Below, one piece after another: positions 32,303 through 34,363 of a stretch of 34,363 nucleotides of DNA; the stretch's first letter is position 1, and each line of letters starts with the position of its first letter. The stretch is from Candidatus Cloacimonadota bacterium (GTDB lineage: Bacteria; Cloacimonadota; Cloacimonadia; Cloacimonadales; JAMOQM01), in contig JAMOQM010000114.1 in NCBI GenBank assembly GCA_027064005.1, positions 1 through 34,363 on the forward strand. Reading direction: 5' to 3'. Position numbers and translations under genes: made by a program. The notes below the pieces were generated by a model, which saw nothing but the letters and a program-made list of their open reading frames with translations, was not told the DNA's origin and searched no databases.

Positions 32303-34086
32303 TGAATAAGAAAATTTTAATTTTAATGATGATTTTAACCTGTTTTTTCAGCTTAAAAGCTATTGAATACTCGCTTCCTAAAGTGTTATTTGTTACTACA
32401 GGTGACGGTGACGGAAGAGGGACTGTTTCGGACGGAGTGATTCTTGCACTTCAGGAATTTGATAAATTGGGAGCTTTCGTTAGATTGGATAATCGCAAAA
32501 TTCTATTTAATCCTACAAAAATGAATGAATTTTCAATAATGATTTTACCGACAACTTTCGGTTATCATGATGCAGATAAAAAATATTCACTTTCGTTTTT
32601 GTCTGATTTGGAAATGAAGAATATATCGAATTGGGTAAAGAACGGCGGTATTTTGATATCTGATGTTTATCTTGGAAGAAACAGATTGGACGGGGAAGAC
32701 AGAATAAATAAAAGCGGATTCTTAACGGCGGAAAATTGGAGTTTGGCAAATTGTTTCGGTGTTAATCTGCAGGAAAAAAATATGAAAAACTTTTGCATTG
32801 TAAGTCAAAAATCCGACATTTGGTCAGGAAAAATTACATCTATCTTTCATTCTCCGGAATGGACTCCGGTAGTAACGAAATTGAATACTTCCAAGGCAAA
32901 AATTCTCGCAAATTGGGAAAACGGTTCCCAAAAATATCCGGCTGTTGTTCAAAATAATTTTTTCAAAGGAAAAACAATTTTGTTTGGAAATTTTAACATT
33001 ATTCATCCGGCTAAAGACGGCGGATTTTCCGGTTCGGAAGAAATTCAGAAATTTTATAATTATGTATATAATTTATCTCTTTCGGGAAGAAAATATTTAA
33101 TAGACTTAAATCCGTGGAAAAACGGTTCCCAATCTGCATTTTGTTTGAGTTTTGATGACGGTGGTTCTGAAAATGAATATAGACGCATTTTTAATCTTAT
33201 TGATGAAAATAATATCAAAACCAATTTCTATGTTACGGATAATATCCCTCAAAAAATAAGGGAATTATTGGAAAAACAAAAACTTGTTTCTCTCGGTGGA
33301 CATTCACATTCGCATCCTGATTTTAGGAATATTTCCTATGGAAAAACCTGTTCGGAAATTTTAATGAACAAATCAAATTATAAAACTGATTTTAAAGGAT
33401 TCAGATTTCCATATACAAATAACAGCTTTTGGGGAATGAAAGTTTTGGAAGAAACAGGTTTTGTTTACGATTCGAGTATTGCTGTTAATCATCTTGATTT
33501 TTATCGAGGTTCGGTTTTCCCGTATAATATTCCGATTTTTAAAGATGGTTTTTTCCAATCTTTAAATCTATTGGAATTATCACAAAATTATCACGATGAT
33601 TGGTATTTTTATCAAAATCTTATTAAAGACAGAAGTACAAAATCACAAAAAATAGCTGCTGCAAAATTTAATAAATATCTTGAAAGTCTTTGGGAAAGGG
33701 CAATTCTTCCTAATCACGGACTTATGATTTTTTTAGGACATCCAATGTATTCAGGAATTAGCGAAATAACTGTTAAACCTGTAGAAAATATGATTAAGCG
33801 AGCAAAAGAAAATAATGCTTGGATAACAAATCCGGATGAAGTTGCAGAATATTGGAATCAAATAAGAAATCTCAAAGTTAATTTTATCGAAAAAAGAAAC
33901 AGTGTTTCTATGCATTTTAATCTTCCTAACGGTAAGATAACCGGATTGAGTTTTAAACTTTCGCAAAAACCGAAAAAGATTAAATTTGCAGGAAAATATT
34001 ATTTAGAAAAAATAGACGGTTCTGATTTCATTGTTTTTGAAAAAATTGAAAACGGAGATGTTGCAGAAATTAAATTCCGAAATTAA
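32302..34086 (+). CDS. Polysaccharide deacetylase (CE4) with N-terminal GATase-like domain
   Basis: 594 residues with a signal peptide (MNKKILILMMILTCFFSLKA). Residues 25-265 resemble a class I glutamine-amidotransferase-like/ThuA-like fold: KVLFVTTGDGDGRGTVSDG, MNEFSIMILPTTFG, WVKNGGILISDVYLG, GKTILFGNFNIIH. No nucleophilic Cys is seen in the expected elbow, so it is probably non-catalytic. Residues 280-470 are CE4: SFDDGG (283-288), GGHSHSHPD (His334 to His338) and RFPYTNNSF. A small beta domain ends the protein (FNLPNGKITGLSFKLS). It starts on the A of the preceding stop (TAATG), so it is the last gene of the operon. A second deacetylase suggests heavy or staged de-N-acetylation, or action on another glycan such as peptidoglycan. 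Confidence 0.82.
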   Translation: MNKKILILMMILTCFFSLKAIEYSLPKVLFVTTGDGDGRGTVSDGVILALQEFDKLGAFVRLDNRKILFNPTKMNEFSIMILPTTFGYHDADKKYSLSFLSDLEMKNISNWVKNGGILISDVYLGRNRLDGEDRINKSGFLTAENWSLANCFGVNLQEKNMKNFCIVSQKSDIWSGKITSIFHSPEWTPVVTKLNTSKAKILANWENGSQKYPAVVQNNFFKGKTILFGNFNIIHPAKDGGFSGSEEIQKFYNYVYNLSLSGRKYLIDLNPWKNGSQSAFCLSFDDGGSENEYRRIFNLIDENNIKTNFYVTDNIPQKIRELLEKQKLVSLGGHSHSHPDFRNISYGKTCSEILMNKSNYKTDFKGFRFPYTNNSFWGMKVLEETGFVYDSSIAVNHLDFYRGSVFPYNIPIFKDGFFQSLNLLELSQNYHDDWYFYQNLIKDRSTKSQKIAAAKFNKYLESLWERAILPNHGLMIFLGHPMYSGISEITVKPVENMIKRAKENNAWITNPDEVAEYWNQIRNLKVNFIEKRNSVSMHFNLPNGKITGLSFKLSQKPKKIKFAGKYYLEKIDGSDFIVFEKIENGDVAEIKFRN

Positions 34087-34104
34087 ATTTAATTCGAGGA
34101 TAAT

Positions 34105-34242
34105 ATGAATACTGTAGGTGCAAATGAAAATCGGTACAGTTTTGGCAACGAAAATGTACCTGATTTAATTGCCATTGACAAAGATTATAACCGGATAATT
34201 GTCATTCCTGTGAATAAAAATAATTGTCATTCCCGTGAATAA
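34105..34242 (+). pseudogene. Short ORF truncated within tandem repeats
   Basis: 45 codons with a good ribosome site (GAGGA at 34096-34100), 18 bp after the deacetylase stop. The first 31 residues (MNTVGANENRYSFG, NVPDLIAIDKDYNRI) look like ordinary protein. The rest (IVIPVNKNNCHSRE) is translated from the 25-bp repeats, which also supply the stop. It may be the remnant of a gene interrupted by the repeat element, or a non-gene. No family recognised. Confidence 0.3.
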
Positions 34243-34275
34243 AAATGATTGTCATTCCCGTGAAAACGGGAATCT
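34198..34275. repeat. 25-bp tandem repeats ending in a REP-like hairpin
   Basis: Three copies beginning ATTGTCATTCCYGTGAA start at 34198, 34223 and 34248, exactly 25 bp apart. The first two continue with TAAAAAT and lack a right arm. The third has the full inverted repeat ATTCCCGT-GAAA-ACGGGAAT (34254-34273). GTCATTCCCG...CGGGAAT is a widespread REP/MITE-end type sequence in bacterial genomes, so this is probably an intergenic mobile or REP-like element with a locally expanded arm. The hairpin may also end the exopolysaccharide transcript. Confidence 0.75.
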
Positions 34276-34329
34276 ATTATTTCATTCGGAAAAATAACAT
34301 CTAACCGGAAGACAAAAAAAGATAAGATT

Positions 34330-34358
34330 TAGCCACTGATAACACGGATAACACTGAA
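34330..34358. repeat. Possible dispersed-repeat fragment with GATAACAC direct repeats
   Basis: AGCCACTGATAACACGGATA continues as ACACTGA, so GGATAACAC follows a TGATAACAC copy directly. GCCACtGAt-aACACgGAt-aACAC-type sequences recur in intergenic DNA of many uncultured bacteria. Only one fragment is in view, at the window edge, so element limits are unknown. Confidence 0.35.
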
Positions 34359-34363
34359 AAGAT

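Noticed and set aside
34198-34275. Short CRISPR array
   Set aside because: Copies are head-to-tail with no spacers between them; the third is a simple hairpin. A REP-like element fits better.

Overview
The window is AT-rich DNA from a Gram-negative, probably strictly anaerobic bacterium. It carries a FadL-type outer-membrane protein, a TPR/outer-membrane barrel protein, an LIGC-type lipoprotein and a secreted protein ending in a YPNPF...SGIYFYKL FlgD-like/T9SS-type C-terminal domain. Two oxygen-sensitive or ferredoxin-linked systems are also present: a glycyl radical enzyme and an Mbx-type ion-translocating oxidoreductase. This mix fits uncultivated FCB-group lineages such as Cloacimonadota or their relatives. 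The assignment is inferred from protein style; there is no rRNA here to confirm it.

Region 1 (1-2573, minus strand): a hydroxyproline/amino-acid catabolic operon. It reads GntR/FCD regulator, glycyl-radical activating enzyme, then a trans-4-hydroxy-L-proline dehydratase-like glycyl radical enzyme that runs off the left edge. Region 2 (2574-3855): a long intergenic stretch, then a TetR regulator preceded by a dense array of TTGAC/GTCAA half-sites. Two palindromes lie in the gap before the next operon.

Region 3 (3856-14693, plus strand): twelve tightly coupled genes in the order known for archaeal Mbx/Mbs (A B C D, E-F fusion, G H H' M J K L N). Mrp-type Na+/H+ antiporter subunits are joined to a hydrogenase-like peripheral arm. 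The large subunit keeps only one cysteine of each of the two [NiFe]-binding CxxC pairs, so it should not be a hydrogenase. The last gene fuses the NuoI/MbxN two-cluster ferredoxin to a complete GltD/NfnB-like FAD/NAD(P) module. The simplest reading is an ion-pumping ferredoxin:NAD(P) oxidoreductase. A ferritin-like protein follows a hairpin.

Region 4 (15277-22004): a FadL/OmpP1 porin converges, across a bidirectional terminator, with a 1164-residue secreted protein made of 34 exact 25-residue DUF285/BspA-type repeats. Eighteen of these repeats form six tandem 225-bp copies. Beyond it is a TPR protein ending in a histidine-kinase dimerisation/H-box domain with no ATPase domain.

Region 5 (22439-25039): a threonine-to-glycine operon, tdh - acpS - kbl, with the holo-ACP synthase gene overlapping both neighbours and a clear terminator.

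Region 6 (25176-34086): a five-gene exopolysaccharide operon resembling poly-N-acetylglucosamine (Pga) systems in function but not in architecture. It encodes a GT2 synthase, an Ig-like lipoprotein, a PgaA-like TPR-barrel exporter, a glycosidase-deacetylase fusion in the domain order opposite to PgaB, and a second deacetylase with a GATase-like N-terminal domain. The right edge (34105-34363) holds a short truncated ORF running into 25-bp tandem, hairpin-ended repeats and another dispersed-repeat-like sequence.
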